DNA of 64,000 nt from positions 1,474,501 through 1,538,500 of the forward strand of contig NZ_CAKLBX010000001.1 in the NCBI RefSeq assembly GCF_920987055.1, written 5' to 3'. Of this stretch, positions 1 through 8,466 are shown one piece after another. Each line of letters starts with the position of its first letter. Positions within the stretch are counted from its first letter, which is position 1. The position numbers and the translations under genes are program-made. Source of the stretch: Novosphingobium sp. CECT 9465 (GTDB taxonomy: Bacteria > Pseudomonadota > Alphaproteobacteria > Sphingomonadales > Sphingomonadaceae). The notes beneath the pieces were generated by a model. The model had not been told where the DNA came from. It searched no databases and saw nothing but the letters and a program-made list of their open reading frames with translations.

Positions 1-1
1 C

Positions 2-46
2 GCTGCTAAGCGTAAGAAGTTTAAACAGAAATTTGCGCTCTACTAA
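2..46 (+). CDS. C-terminal end of an upstream gene (partial)
   Basis: An open frame enters from the left edge and ends at a TAA at 44-46, giving only the last 14 residues (AAKRKKFKQKFALY). The tail is very basic. It is followed within 13 bases by a strong hairpin, as expected for the end of a transcription unit. In related ICEs parA or replication genes often precede the DUF2840 gene, but 14 residues are too few to identify the family. The assignment as a real gene end rests on frame and hairpin position alone. Confidence 0.35.
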   Translation, partial: AAKRKKFKQKFALY

Positions 47-58
47 CCGTGCTAACAA

Positions 59-77
59 AAGAGTCCTTCGGACTCTT
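59..77 (+). terminator. Hairpin, likely terminator of the upstream gene
   Basis: AAGAGTCC and GGACTCTT form a perfect 8-bp stem around a TTC loop, 13 bases after the TAA of the truncated gene. There is no long T tract downstream (only CTTGCT), so termination may be weak. Confidence 0.5.
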
Positions 78-190
78 GCTAACGGGGTCTTCCAGCCTGC
101 CCGGCACAGCCGGCCAAGGCTACTTTTGCGGTGCATGGCTCAGACATTGGCTGCGCGGTCTGGCGCTCCAATTTGCTGCGGAGCGCATCC

Positions 191-703
191 ATGAACCACG
201 GGGACCACAACGCATCCGGCACTCAGCGGCTGCGCCCGGACCGGGCACTGACCGAGGTCGAACTGGTCTGGATTGAAAAGCGGATCGAACATTGGGTCCG
301 CTTCGGCCGCATCGCCAGCGAACGCATCCTCAGTCGGCGCAGCCGTGTCGTGGGGTTTCGTGAGGGGGCGTGCATTGGCTTCGTGCAATGGTCGGCGAGT
401 GACTATGGCACGGTCCGCTCACGCATCGACATCCTGCGCTGCGTCGGTCGCGCGGAGGCCTACACCACGGTGCCCTTTGTGCGACCGGGCGGTGAATTGC
501 TTCTCTCGATCAAGGGCTGGCCGCGGGTACAGCGCGTGCTTCAGGCGATCGATGCGGTGGAGGCCGCAGGCGTGGATGCGTGCGATGTCGCACCCGACCA
601 TTGGCGCCACGTCCACAACCGGTTGACCGCGGGCGACGCGCCGCGTGCCTACACGCCCGAACGCCACGAGGCATGGCTCAAGCGCAAGGCGGCCGGGCTA
701 TGA
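191..703 (+). CDS. DUF2840 domain-containing protein
   Basis: A 170-residue protein of the DUF2840 family, regularly found as the first gene of the mobilisation block of sphingomonad and Tn4371-like ICEs. Family landmarks visible are the N-terminal ELVWIEKRIEHWVRFGR stretch, the central DYGTVRSRIDILR, TVPFVRPGGELLL, and the C-terminal HWRHVHNRL and YTPERHEAWL blocks. Its biochemical role is unknown; no enzyme motif is evident. I chose ATG 191 (MNHGDH) because GGAG lies 8 bases upstream; a longer start at 131 adds 20 residues that do not resemble the family. The stop overlaps the next start (ATGA at 700-703), so it is translationally coupled to traF. Confidence 0.85.
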   Translation: MNHGDHNASGTQRLRPDRALTEVELVWIEKRIEHWVRFGRIASERILSRRSRVVGFREGACIGFVQWSASDYGTVRSRIDILRCVGRAEAYTTVPFVRPGGELLLSIKGWPRVQRVLQAIDAVEAAGVDACDVAPDHWRHVHNRLTAGDAPRAYTPERHEAWLKRKAAGL

Positions 704-1284
704 CACCGCGTTCGCGACGTCGAACGGCATGGATCGGCGGCCTTGCCTGCCTCTCGCTTGTCACGGGTCTGGCGTTGCCGCGGCCACGTCCATTGATCGT
801 GTGGAACGCCGGCGCAAGCGCACCTGTCGGAGCTTATCGGGTGCTGTACGATGGTCCAGTCACGGTTGGCGACTATGTCGCCATCGTACCGCCCGCACCG
901 CTGGCTGCATTCATGGCTGAGCGCCACTATCTGCCGCTCGGGCTCCCACTGATCAAGCGCGTGGCGGCGCAGAGTGGTGCGGTGATCTGCCGACATGAGG
1001 CTGCCGTGTCGATCAATGGCAAGCCCGTCGCCCAGGCCGCCGAGCGCGATCATTTGGGGCGGGCATTGCCCGTCTGGTCTGGGTGCCGCGCGCTGCGCCC
1101 TGGCGAGCTGTTCGTCATCAATGGGCCGCAGGACAGCTTCGACAGCCGCTATTTTGGGCCGCTTGGCGCCACGCAGCTGCTGGGCAAGGCCGTGCCACTC
1201 GTGACCCGCGATGCACCGACGGCGCCGCTTGCATGGCGCCGGTTTTCCACCCGCAGGTCTGCCCAACCGCTACCAGAAGGATGA
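700..1284 (+). CDS. traF: Conjugative transfer signal peptidase TraF (S26 family)
   Basis: A 194-residue membrane-anchored serine peptidase of the S26 (signal peptidase I/TraF) family. In RP4-like systems TraF matures and cyclises the TrbC pilin, so the likely substrate is the trbC product at 35843. One N-terminal membrane segment (WIGGLACLSLVTGLALP) precedes the Ser box (NAGASAPVGAYRV), the Lys box (LIKRVAAQSGAVI) and the C-terminal FVINGPQDSFDSRYFGPL block, where the final catalytic region folds. The start ATG 700 overlaps the DUF2840 stop. Longer in-frame starts upstream lie inside DUF2840 and are rejected. Peptidase and pilin are separated by about 35 kb of element. Confidence 0.92.
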   Translation: MTPRSRRRTAWIGGLACLSLVTGLALPRPRPLIVWNAGASAPVGAYRVLYDGPVTVGDYVAIVPPAPLAAFMAERHYLPLGLPLIKRVAAQSGAVICRHEAAVSINGKPVAQAAERDHLGRALPVWSGCRALRPGELFVINGPQDSFDSRYFGPLGATQLLGKAVPLVTRDAPTAPLAWRRFSTRRSAQPLPEG

Positions 1285-1289
1285 TTCTC

Positions 1290-1646
1290 ATGCAGATTGG
1301 ATGCTTTGTCAGGACAAAAACCGGCTTTGTTGGGCGGATCCGAACGATCAGCCTCGATGTGCAGGTGCGACTTGTTCCTACCGGTGCTGAGCCCGGAGGC
1401 ACCGCTCCGGACTGGCAGGTCTATGGCGTCGAACCCGCTGATGCTGACACCGCGCTCTGGAGCGTTGGCGCCGCCTGGACACACGCACGCAAGGACGGGG
1501 GATCCTACCTTGCCGTGGCGATCGACTGCCCGACCTTTGCGCGACCATTGCGCGCCCATCTCGTGCCGTCAGCAGACAAAGCAGATCAGCACCTGCTCTA
1601 CCGGGCACCCTCGCGCGCGCGCCGGACAGAGGGGCCGGAGCGTTGA
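1290..1646 (+). CDS. DUF736 domain-containing protein
   Basis: A 118-residue protein matching the DUF736 pattern: MQIGCFVRTKTGFVGRIRT, the W-Q-V-Y-G turn and a SYLAVAIDCPTFARPL strand. These proteins occur almost only in conjugative elements and plasmids of Proteobacteria; function is unknown. Two ATGs are available, at 1281 and 1290. The AGAAGGA at 1276-1282 overlaps the first and sits 7-8 bases before the second, so 1290 is preferred. The C terminus is basic (APSRARRTEGPER). The stop overlaps the next start (TTGA at 1643-1646). Confidence 0.85.
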   Translation: MQIGCFVRTKTGFVGRIRTISLDVQVRLVPTGAEPGGTAPDWQVYGVEPADADTALWSVGAAWTHARKDGGSYLAVAIDCPTFARPLRAHLVPSADKADQHLLYRAPSRARRTEGPER

Positions 1647-2413
1647 GCGGCGAACATGCAAGGCAGCAGGCAATCGCGCATCATGCTGTTGCCTGTCGTT
1701 CCCTCATCGTGCTTGTGGCCGTCCTGGGCGCGATCGGTGGTCCACCGTTGGGCATGTCGTTGGCGCTCGCACGCCCCGCAGCTGGTCTTTCAGCGGACAG
1801 TAATTTTGCGCCGCATGTGGAAACGGCAGCTCGCCGCTTCGGTATTCCCGAAGCGTGGATCTGGGGCGTGATGCGAACCGAGAGTGCCGGCAATTCGCGC
1901 GCTGTCTCGGTAAAGGGGGCAATGGGGCTCATGCAGCTCATGCCTGCCACCTGGAGCGGGCTGACGGCACGATATGGCCTTGGCAGCGATCCATTCGACA
2001 TTGCTGCCAACATCCATGCAGGCACCGCCTACCTTCGTGAAATGTTCGACCGCTACGGCGATCTGCCGACTGCGCTTGCGGCCTATAACGCTGGCCCCGG
2101 CCGGGTGGATCAATGGCGCTCTCAGGGTCGACCATTGCCGACCGAGACCGTCAACTATGTCGCACAGATTGTCCCCTCTGTGGGTAGCGGGGCGCCGTCG
2201 GTTGACCGCTTGCCATCACCTATTGCGCCGCAGAACCTGTTGTCGTGGCGCGGTGCACAGCTGTTTGTGTCTCGCGCCGCGACGGTGTCTGGCAATGAAT
2301 TGCGCAATTCTTCCGATCCACAAAATGACCGCCCAGAGGCGATCTCGGGCTCGGCAGGTCTCGCAGGGCCGCGCGGTGACAGTCTGTTCGTGGCCCGTGC
2401 CGGGCAGGACTGA
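1643..2413 (+). CDS. Lytic transglycosylase, conjugation-associated (SLT domain)
   Basis: A 256-residue periplasmic muramidase-like enzyme that probably opens peptidoglycan for assembly of the Trb mating channel. A hydrophobic export segment (residues about 20-42) precedes the SLT domain: IWGVMRTESAGNSRAVS carries the catalytic Glu (RTES), followed by KGAMGLMQLMPATW and ALAAYNAGPGRVDQW, the family signatures. The start is TTG 1643 with GGAG at 1637-1640 and a TTGA overlap with the DUF736 stop; an internal ATG at 1754 would remove most of the signal segment. The last 80 residues are low in motifs and probably linker. Confidence 0.88.
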   Translation: MSGEHARQQAIAHHAVACRSLIVLVAVLGAIGGPPLGMSLALARPAAGLSADSNFAPHVETAARRFGIPEAWIWGVMRTESAGNSRAVSVKGAMGLMQLMPATWSGLTARYGLGSDPFDIAANIHAGTAYLREMFDRYGDLPTALAAYNAGPGRVDQWRSQGRPLPTETVNYVAQIVPSVGSGAPSVDRLPSPIAPQNLLSWRGAQLFVSRAATVSGNELRNSSDPQNDRPEAISGSAGLAGPRGDSLFVARAGQD

Positions 2414-2661
2414 TCCTGGCGGTTCCCGGCTATGATGGCGCATCGCAGCGAAGCTCTGGCAATGATCACGGGTAATCCATGCACGCTTTCTGGAAGGGAG
2501 ATGGCTGCAGGGCGAGATAAAAGGGCTGCCACCTGGCTGCGCCTATGTGGTTGTGGTCGCTGGATTTTGTCGGGTGGCATTGCACAGGACGCGGTGGCAA
2601 TCTTCGTGGAATATCGCGGACTATCAGTCTGTTACGTGGTGGCGCTCTCCTGGATGGCCAG
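2414..2661 (+). other. Intergenic region upstream of the relaxase; possible oriT location
   Basis: About 250 bases without a convincing gene, directly before the relaxase. In many mobile elements oriT lies beside the relaxase gene, so this is the first place to look for it. I see only a short inverted pair (ATTGC/GCAAT around 2579-2602) and no nic consensus that I recognise. The oriT idea is positional inference only. Confidence 0.2.
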
Positions 2662-4407
2662 ATGAGCACAGACGACAATGATTTTAGCGTTCGCCCGGGA
2701 AAGGGGCGCGATGCGGGGCAGGGGAGTGGGCGTCGCTCGCAGAGCCTGGCCGCACAGGTCAGGCGTGCGGCAGCCCGAGCGGGCTATGCCCGGCGGGGGA
2801 ATGCAAGAGGCAAAGGGACAGGCACCCTTGGTCGCGGCCGGATCGCACAGTTGCGGTTGACGGCGGGCAGTCATCGCAGGCGCGTTGTGATCAAGGCACG
2901 GGTCGTCCGTCACAAAGGCGCAAGGTTTCGCGCAGCCCCCATGGCCCGTCATATAGCCTATCTCAAACGTGACGGGGTCACACGAGATGGACGCGAAGGC
3001 ATCCTGTTCGACGCATCGAACGATCAAGCCGATGGCGAAGCCTTCGCCGGGCGATGCGCTGACGACCGGCATCATTTCCGGTTCATCGTGTCACCGGAGG
3101 ATGCGGATCAGATGGCTGATCTCAAGGCATTCACGCGCGAACTGATGCGGGACATGAGTCAGGACCTGGAGACGCAGCTCGACTGGGTCGCGACCGACCA
3201 CTGGAACACCGACAATCCGCACGTGCATGTGCTTGTTCGCGGTGTCGCGCACGACGGCCGGGATCTCATTATCGACCGCGATTACATTCGTGCGGGACTA
3301 AGGGCGCGCGCAGAAGAGCGTGTTACGATCGAGCTTGGTCTACGCAGTGAACAGGACCTGCGGACCGCGCTGGAGCGCGAGGTCGAGGCCGATCGCTGGA
3401 CCAGCCTCGACAGGCGTCTGCAGCGTCTTGCCGAGGAGCTTTCCGGCATTGCGGATTTGCGCCCGTCGTCCGGCGACGATCCGGAAGTACGCCGCCTTTT
3501 GATCGGGCGGGCAGAGAAGCTCGAGCGGCTTGGTCTTGCCGGGCGCGAAGGGGCAGGACTGTGGACGATCAAACCTGATGCCGAAGCGACGCTGCGGGAC
3601 CTCTCGATCCGCACGGACATCATCAAGACCATGCACCGTGCCTTTGCCGGAAAGGGGCGAGATCCTGATGTTGCAGCATTTGTGCTCCATGATGGCCCAC
3701 CTGCAGCGCCGGTGATCGGCCGGCTTGCGGAACGCGGGCATTATGACGAACTCTCCGGAACAGCCTATGCCATCATCGAAGCGACTGACGGGCGCACCCA
3801 TCACTTGCGCTTCGACAATCTGGAACTGACAGGCGACGCAGCACCGGGCAGCATCGTCGAAGTCCGAAGCTGGGCCGATCGCAACGGAACACCGCGCATG
3901 TCGCTTGCCACGCGCAGCGACCTCTCGCTCGGTGAACAGATCACGGCGCGCGGCGCGACCTGGCTGGACCGGCAGCTGTTGGCTCGCGACCCGATTGCGA
4001 CCGGCACCGGGTTCGTCGATGAAGTTCAAGACGCCTTGGCGGCCCGCTCAGCCCACCTCGAGACGCAAGGCTTGGCGAAAGCGCAGCCAGGCGGGTTCGT
4101 CTTTGCACGGAACCTGATCGAGACCCTACAGGCGCGCGACGTCGCCCAAGCGGCAAATGAGATTGCGGTTGAAACAGGTCTCACGCACCAACCGTCGGCA
4201 TCCGGTGCCTATGTGAGCGGCACCTATCGCGCACGCGTCGATCTTTCGTCCGGGCGCTTTGCGATGATCGACGACGGGTTGAGCTTCCAACTGGTCCCCT
4301 GGCGTCCAGCGCTTGAGCCGCATTTGGGCAAGCATGTCACCGGAACGCTGACACCCACGGGGTCGGTCGACTGGGCGTTGGGCAAGGGCAGGGGGATCGG
4401 GCTATAG
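2662..4407 (+). CDS. virD2: Relaxase/mobilisation nuclease, VirD2-like with DUF3363 domain
   Basis: A 581-residue relaxase that should nick oriT and pilot the strand to the coupling protein. The N-terminal 70 residues are basic and disordered in look. The catalytic core follows: HFRFIVSPEDADQM, and the metal-binding His motif NPHVHVLVRG with H187 and H189, then DYIRAGLRARAEERVTIELG. The C-terminal two thirds carry the DUF3363 region typical of the ICE relaxases of this family. The start ATG 2662 (MSTDDND) is preferred over a frame-open ATG at 2545, whose extra 39 residues look non-coding. No strong ribosome site is visible. The gene order DUF736, transglycosylase, relaxase, VirD4 is the standard one, but here the reversed 4458-5659 cassette separates relaxase and VirD4. 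Confidence 0.9.
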   Translation: MSTDDNDFSVRPGKGRDAGQGSGRRSQSLAAQVRRAAARAGYARRGNARGKGTGTLGRGRIAQLRLTAGSHRRRVVIKARVVRHKGARFRAAPMARHIAYLKRDGVTRDGREGILFDASNDQADGEAFAGRCADDRHHFRFIVSPEDADQMADLKAFTRELMRDMSQDLETQLDWVATDHWNTDNPHVHVLVRGVAHDGRDLIIDRDYIRAGLRARAEERVTIELGLRSEQDLRTALEREVEADRWTSLDRRLQRLAEELSGIADLRPSSGDDPEVRRLLIGRAEKLERLGLAGREGAGLWTIKPDAEATLRDLSIRTDIIKTMHRAFAGKGRDPDVAAFVLHDGPPAAPVIGRLAERGHYDELSGTAYAIIEATDGRTHHLRFDNLELTGDAAPGSIVEVRSWADRNGTPRMSLATRSDLSLGEQITARGATWLDRQLLARDPIATGTGFVDEVQDALAARSAHLETQGLAKAQPGGFVFARNLIETLQARDVAQAANEIAVETGLTHQPSASGAYVSGTYRARVDLSSGRFAMIDDGLSFQLVPWRPALEPHLGKHVTGTLTPTGSVDWALGKGRGIGL

Positions 4408-4457
4408 CTTGCGCTTACGCGGGCAGAGTTGCACACGAACGCCGACGCAGGACGCGG

Positions 4458-5162
4458 TCAGAACGGAACATGTTCCATCTCGATGCCCCAGAAGTCAGCA
4501 GGGGCCGCATATTTGGAGATGGTGCTGCTCGAGCAAAATGCGACAAGACCGGAAGGAGGCTGCGCGGGGAGTTCATTAGCCCACCAGATGAACCACCAGT
4601 CCTGAGGCAATCTACATTCCGGAAACGCGCGCATTGTCATTTCGCGGCGAACGCCGAGAAGCTCCTTCAGCAGCGCCTTGTTGAAGGGCCTATGCTTGGC
4701 CTCGATCCCAAGCAGAAGTTCTTGCGGCAGCGGTCGGCCATCTGTGCCCGGGATGACGAGCACGATGTCGAGCTCGTGGCATTGCCCGAACAGGTGTCCC
4801 GTTGCATGTTTTGCGCTTGGGGGCGCACTGATTGCCACGAACTCGATGTCGACCCAGAGCTCGCCGACGGTGCGGTCCCCGTCACGAATGCGGATGTAAG
4901 GCCACTGGCCGCGATTGATCGGACCGCCCTTGGCGCGGAACACGAGCGAGGTTCCCGCTTCAAGGGTGAAGCTCAGGCCAGGGCGGAAGGCCTTGAGCTT
5001 TGCCATGAGCTCAATGAGCGCGGCCAGTTCATAGGCCTTGTCCTGTAGTGTCGCGCTCGCAAGCAACTGGCGCGCAGTGCGCGTGTTGATTCCCAAGTGG
5101 TTCTGGAAAGCGCGGTTGAGCTTGCGCTTCATCGCGCCGGTCGTCGGCGTACGGGTCGCCAT
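4458..5162 (-). CDS. PD-(D/E)XK-like nuclease domain protein, unknown family
   Basis: A 234-residue protein with no named family that I recognise. It contains an arrangement typical of PD-(D/E)XK nucleases: acidic residues in GELWVDIEFVA (E101, D105, E107), then HELDIVLVIPG (E130, D132), then a strand LLLGIEAKHR with E154-A-K156, which fits D-x(n)-ExK. A basic N terminus (RTPTTGAMKRKLNRAF) and a Trp-rich patch DWWFIWWANE (189-196) follow the core. The start ATG overlaps the stop of the upstream gene by one base (TGATG at 5160-5164), so the two are co-translated. It runs against the conjugation genes on both sides, which suggests an inserted cargo or defence-type cassette. Nuclease activity is inferred from motif spacing only. 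Confidence 0.7.
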   Translation of the reverse strand: MATRTPTTGAMKRKLNRAFQNHLGINTRTARQLLASATLQDKAYELAALIELMAKLKAFRPGLSFTLEAGTSLVFRAKGGPINRGQWPYIRIRDGDRTVGELWVDIEFVAISAPPSAKHATGHLFGQCHELDIVLVIPGTDGRPLPQELLLGIEAKHRPFNKALLKELLGVRREMTMRAFPECRLPQDWWFIWWANELPAQPPSGLVAFCSSSTISKYAAPADFWGIEMEHVPF

Positions 5163-5659
5163 CAGGCATCTCCCTCTAAGTCGCGACCACGGCCTTCTTC
5201 TTCGTCCTCGGCGGCCGCCGCGTCCCAGAAGGCAGTGCTCTCGCCGCTGATCTCGCTAAGGAACATCGCCAGTTCCTCGATCATCCCGTCAGGATCGTCG
5301 TCCCCTTCGAACAAGGGAAGATCGCGCCCCTCGAAATCAACCTGGATCTCGCGGACCGGTGCCCCACTTTCGGTTCGCAAAAACGCAGCCAGACGCTCCG
5401 CTTGCTTCTCGCGGATGGGGCGGGAGCGCAGCTTCAGGAAGCTGATGAAATTGCGTGTGTAGCGTTCGAGCTGTTCGTGCGGCGGAAGCATGCCGAGACG
5501 GTCGAAGGGGGCACGTTCGCCGTCCTCGAAATCGTCGCCCAGCGACTCGATGGTCGCCCGGTCCCATTCCCCGTAGCCCGCACGCTGGACCAGCAGGCGC
5601 AGTTCGTCGAAGATCTCCTGCCATTCCCCGTCGCTGAACTCGCTGATATCCACCTGCAT
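5162..5659 (-). CDS. Acidic protein coupled to the PD-(D/E)XK-like nuclease
   Basis: A 165-residue soluble, strongly acidic protein without a family that I recognise. It shows amphipathic helices (WQEIFDELRLLVQRAGYG; ERYTRNFISFLKLRSRP) and ends in an Asp/Glu-rich tail (AAAEDEEEGRGRDLEGDA). An acidic partner coupled to a basic DNA-acting protein could be an inhibitor, adaptor or sensor, but this is inference. Start choice: the ATG at 5659 has GGGAG directly abutting it, while a GTG two codons later (5653) has the same GGGAG at an ideal 6-base spacing. The true start may therefore be GTG 5653. Confidence 0.7.
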   Translation of the reverse strand: MQVDISEFSDGEWQEIFDELRLLVQRAGYGEWDRATIESLGDDFEDGERAPFDRLGMLPPHEQLERYTRNFISFLKLRSRPIREKQAERLAAFLRTESGAPVREIQVDFEGRDLPLFEGDDDPDGMIEELAMFLSEISGESTAFWDAAAAEDEEEGRGRDLEGDA

Positions 5660-5971
5660 CTCCCGCCAACAACCCGCGTGCCGACAGTCCTGGCTTAAAG
5701 GGGCTGGTGCACAAGAGATAGGGATCGCGAACTAAAATATTGGTGAGAAACTCGTCTTCCTGCGCGTCGATTTCAGGTTTGACCTTTGCGGATGGGATTG
5801 AGTGCTTTAGCCGCAGCCCGCGTCAAATTCTTGCCGAGGTTTCGACAAGATCAGGTCTACGCGCAGTTGTGTTGCGCTACGCCCTGTATTTCTGCGCTAG
5901 CCTACCCTCACAAACATCGCCGCTTGCTGATCCGTTCCTTCGCCGGCTCATTGACCGCTCAAGGAGCACAT
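5660..5971. other. Divergent intergenic region between nuclease cassette and virD4
   Basis: 312 bases between the leftward nuclease pair and the rightward coupling-protein gene, so promoters for both should lie here. The only clear element is the ribosome site AAGGAG at 5961-5966. A frame is open through the region in phase with virD4, but it has no start context and unlike composition. I found no convincing -35/-10 pair or repeat. Confidence 0.4.
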
Positions 5972-8038
5972 ATGTCTGCAACCAGGATATTGTGGGGTCA
6001 GATCTGCGCTGTGGTCACGATCGTCTTGTTGTCGGTCTGGTGGGCGACCCAGTGGACGGCGGCCGCCTTGGGCTTCCAGTCCGAACTTGGCGCGCCCTGG
6101 TTCAGCGTTGGCGTCTATCCTGTCTATATGCCGCTGTCCTTCTTCTGGTGGTGGTTCGCATTTGATGCCTATGCCCCGCACGTTTTCGAGACCGGTGGTC
6201 TGATCGCTGCCGCCGGCGGAATCCTTGCCGTCGTGGTGGCGATTGCCATGTCCGTCTGGCGCGCGCGGGAAGCGCGGCGCGCGGAAACTTACGGTTCGGC
6301 GCGCTGGGCGTCTCCCGAAGAAGTCGCCCGCGCCGGGCTGCTGCGCCAGGATGGTGTCGTGCTCGGCAGGTTCGGCAGGGACTATCTGCGCCATGACGGG
6401 CCCGAGCATGTGCTGTGCTTTGCCCCGACGCGTTCTGGCAAGGGCGTCGGCCTTGTCGTACCCACCCTGCTGACCTGGCCGGGATCCGTCATCGTTCACG
6501 ACATCAAAGGCGAGAACTGGCAACTCACCGCGGGTTTTCGCAAAGCACACGGACATGTGCTCCTGTTCGATCCCACCAATCCCGCCTCATCGCGCTACAA
6601 TCCACTCCTCGAGGTTCGGCGCGGAAAATGGGAGGTTCGCGACGTCCAGAATGTCGCCGACGTGCTCGTTGACCCGGAAGGCTCGCTTGAAAAGCGCAAT
6701 CACTGGGAGAAAACCAGCCACGCACTTCTCGTCGGGGCTATCCTCCACGTTCTCTACGCCGAACCCGACAAGACCCTTGCTGGCGTGGCGGCCTTCCTGT
6801 CCGACCCGTCGCGTCCAATCACCGCGGCTCTCAATCTCATGAAGTCGACGCCCCACCTCGGCAAGGACGGTGTCCATCCGGTGGTGGCATCCGCCGCCCA
6901 GGAGTTGCTCAACAAGAGCGACAATGAGCGCTCGGGCGTCCTGTCGACCGCCATGTCGTTCCTTGGCCTCTATCGTGATCCGGTCGTGGCGGAAGTGACG
7001 GGCGCGTCGGACTGGCGGATCGACGATCTTGTCGAGGGGAGGGTGCCAACATCGCTCTATCTCGTGGTTCCGCCCTCGGACATCAGCCGAACCAAGCCGC
7101 TCATCCGGTTGATCCTCAATCAGGTCGGCAGGCGTCTGACCGAGGAGCTTGATGCACGACGCGGGCGGCCTCGCCAGAATCTGCTCCTCATGCTTGACGA
7201 GTTTCCCGCACTTGGCCGTCTCGATTTCTTCGAATCCGCGCTGGCCTTCATGGCGGGCTACGGGATCAAGAGCTTCCTCATTGCCCAGTCACTGAACCAG
7301 ATCGAAAAGGCTTACGGGCCGAGCAATGCGATCCTCGACAATTGCCATGTTCGGGTTGCTTTTGCGACCAATGATGAGCGGACCGCCAAGCGCGTGTCTG
7401 AAGCCTTGGGCACCGCAACGGAAATGCGGGCCATGAAGAACTATGCGGGGCACCGCCTCTCACCATGGCTTGGTCATCTGATGGTCTCGCGCAGCGAAAC
7501 GGCTCGCCCGCTCCTGACACCCGGTGAAATCATGCAGCTGCCGCCAGAAGACGAGATCGTCATGGTGGCGGGCCTGGCGCCAATCCGCGGTCGCAAAGCG
7601 CGCTATTTTGAAGATCCTCGCCTGGCCCGGCGGGTCATGACGCCACCGGTTTTGGCAAAAAGCGAGGAACCGGCGGCGCCTCACGAATGGAGCTTAGTTC
7701 CGTCGGATCATAAGGCTGTGGCGCCGTCCAGCGAAGCGCCAGCTCGGGCGAGCCGGGAAGGGGAAGGATGGCAAGGTGATGGCGCATCCCCGCCTGCCTC
7801 CGGGAACGAGGAAACGGAGGCAGCTGCAGCTGCAGAGGATGGAGGGTTACGCCAGCAGCCTGAACTGCAAGCGCCTGACGAAATGGAACCGACGCCGCGG
7901 GTGCCGGTCAACGAGTTCGATTTTGTCGAAGACGACATGGAAGTGGACGCCGCGCGTCTGCGGCGCGCGAACGACCGGCTGATGTCTGGTACGGCACGGA
8001 CGGCGTCGCTGGACCCCGATGACGGGATCGATCTGTGA
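5972..8038 (+). CDS. virD4: Type IV secretion coupling protein VirD4/TraG
   Basis: A 688-residue ATPase that connects the relaxosome to the Trb channel at the inner membrane. Three hydrophobic segments at the N terminus (about residues 8-28, 45-65 and 78-100) anchor it. The nucleotide-binding domain follows: Walker A CFAPTRSGKGVGLV with K157, a Walker B-like NLLLMLDEFPALGRL, and the typical GYGIKSFLIAQSLNQ and NCHVRVAFATND blocks. The last 150 residues are acidic and low in complexity and may bind cargo. ATG 5972 is fixed by AAGGAG six bases upstream. Its stop overlaps the GTG of the CopG-like gene (GTGA at 8035-8038). Confidence 0.95.
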   Translation: MSATRILWGQICAVVTIVLLSVWWATQWTAAALGFQSELGAPWFSVGVYPVYMPLSFFWWWFAFDAYAPHVFETGGLIAAAGGILAVVVAIAMSVWRAREARRAETYGSARWASPEEVARAGLLRQDGVVLGRFGRDYLRHDGPEHVLCFAPTRSGKGVGLVVPTLLTWPGSVIVHDIKGENWQLTAGFRKAHGHVLLFDPTNPASSRYNPLLEVRRGKWEVRDVQNVADVLVDPEGSLEKRNHWEKTSHALLVGAILHVLYAEPDKTLAGVAAFLSDPSRPITAALNLMKSTPHLGKDGVHPVVASAAQELLNKSDNERSGVLSTAMSFLGLYRDPVVAEVTGASDWRIDDLVEGRVPTSLYLVVPPSDISRTKPLIRLILNQVGRRLTEELDARRGRPRQNLLLMLDEFPALGRLDFFESALAFMAGYGIKSFLIAQSLNQIEKAYGPSNAILDNCHVRVAFATNDERTAKRVSEALGTATEMRAMKNYAGHRLSPWLGHLMVSRSETARPLLTPGEIMQLPPEDEIVMVAGLAPIRGRKARYFEDPRLARRVMTPPVLAKSEEPAAPHEWSLVPSDHKAVAPSSEAPARASREGEGWQGDGASPPASGNEETEAAAAAEDGGLRQQPELQAPDEMEPTPRVPVNEFDFVEDDMEVDAARLRRANDRLMSGTARTASLDPDDGIDL

Positions 8039-8466
8039 AAAAGGCGCCCGTGAAGCGGAGCATTCGCTTGTCGGCGGACCTTGCTCGCCATCTCGCCGAT
8101 CATGCGTCAGCTCGCCGTGTATCGCAGGCTGCCGTCATCGAGGCCGCACTGTCCTCCCACCTCTCGCCAGATGGTCCTGAGCGACTCGAAGCCGCGTTTG
8201 CCCGGCGGCTGGATCGGCTCGGTCGTCAGCTGGACCGACTTCAATGGCATGTCGAACTCTCCAACGAGACGCTGGCGCTCTTCATTCGCTTCTGGTTGAC
8301 GACGACTCCGCCCTTGCCTGATGCCGCGCTCAAAGCGGCCCAGGCCAGTGGCAAAGAACGGTGGGAGCGATTTGTCGAGACGCTCAATCGTCGGATCGAG
8401 CTCGGGCCCCGCTTGCGCGACGATGTCGCGATGGATCGCGACCCGCCTTCATCGCGACCCGGCTAA
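8035..8466 (+). CDS. CopG/ribbon-helix-helix family protein
   Basis: A 143-residue protein starting at GTG 8035, overlapping the virD4 stop. The N terminus VKRSIRLSADLARHLADHASARRVSQAAVIEAAL has the short basic strand plus two-helix pattern of a ribbon-helix-helix DNA-binding domain. The rest is helical, with a hydrophobic stretch (LALFIRFWLTTTPPLP) that may pack or touch the membrane. This gene usually sits between traG and trbB in such ICEs and may regulate transfer or accessory relaxosome function. Here trbB is about 26 kb further on, so the cargo has been inserted directly after it. Confidence 0.8.
   Translation: MKKAPVKRSIRLSADLARHLADHASARRVSQAAVIEAALSSHLSPDGPERLEAAFARRLDRLGRQLDRLQWHVELSNETLALFIRFWLTTTPPLPDAALKAAQASGKERWERFVETLNRRIELGPRLRDDVAMDRDPPSSRPG

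Noticed and set aside
131-190. Longer start of the DUF2840 gene
   Set aside because: No ribosome site and no family similarity; ATG 191 has GGAG.
2414-2661. A definite oriT
   Set aside because: Only a 5-base inverted pair was seen and no nic motif could be recognised; kept as position-based suspicion only.
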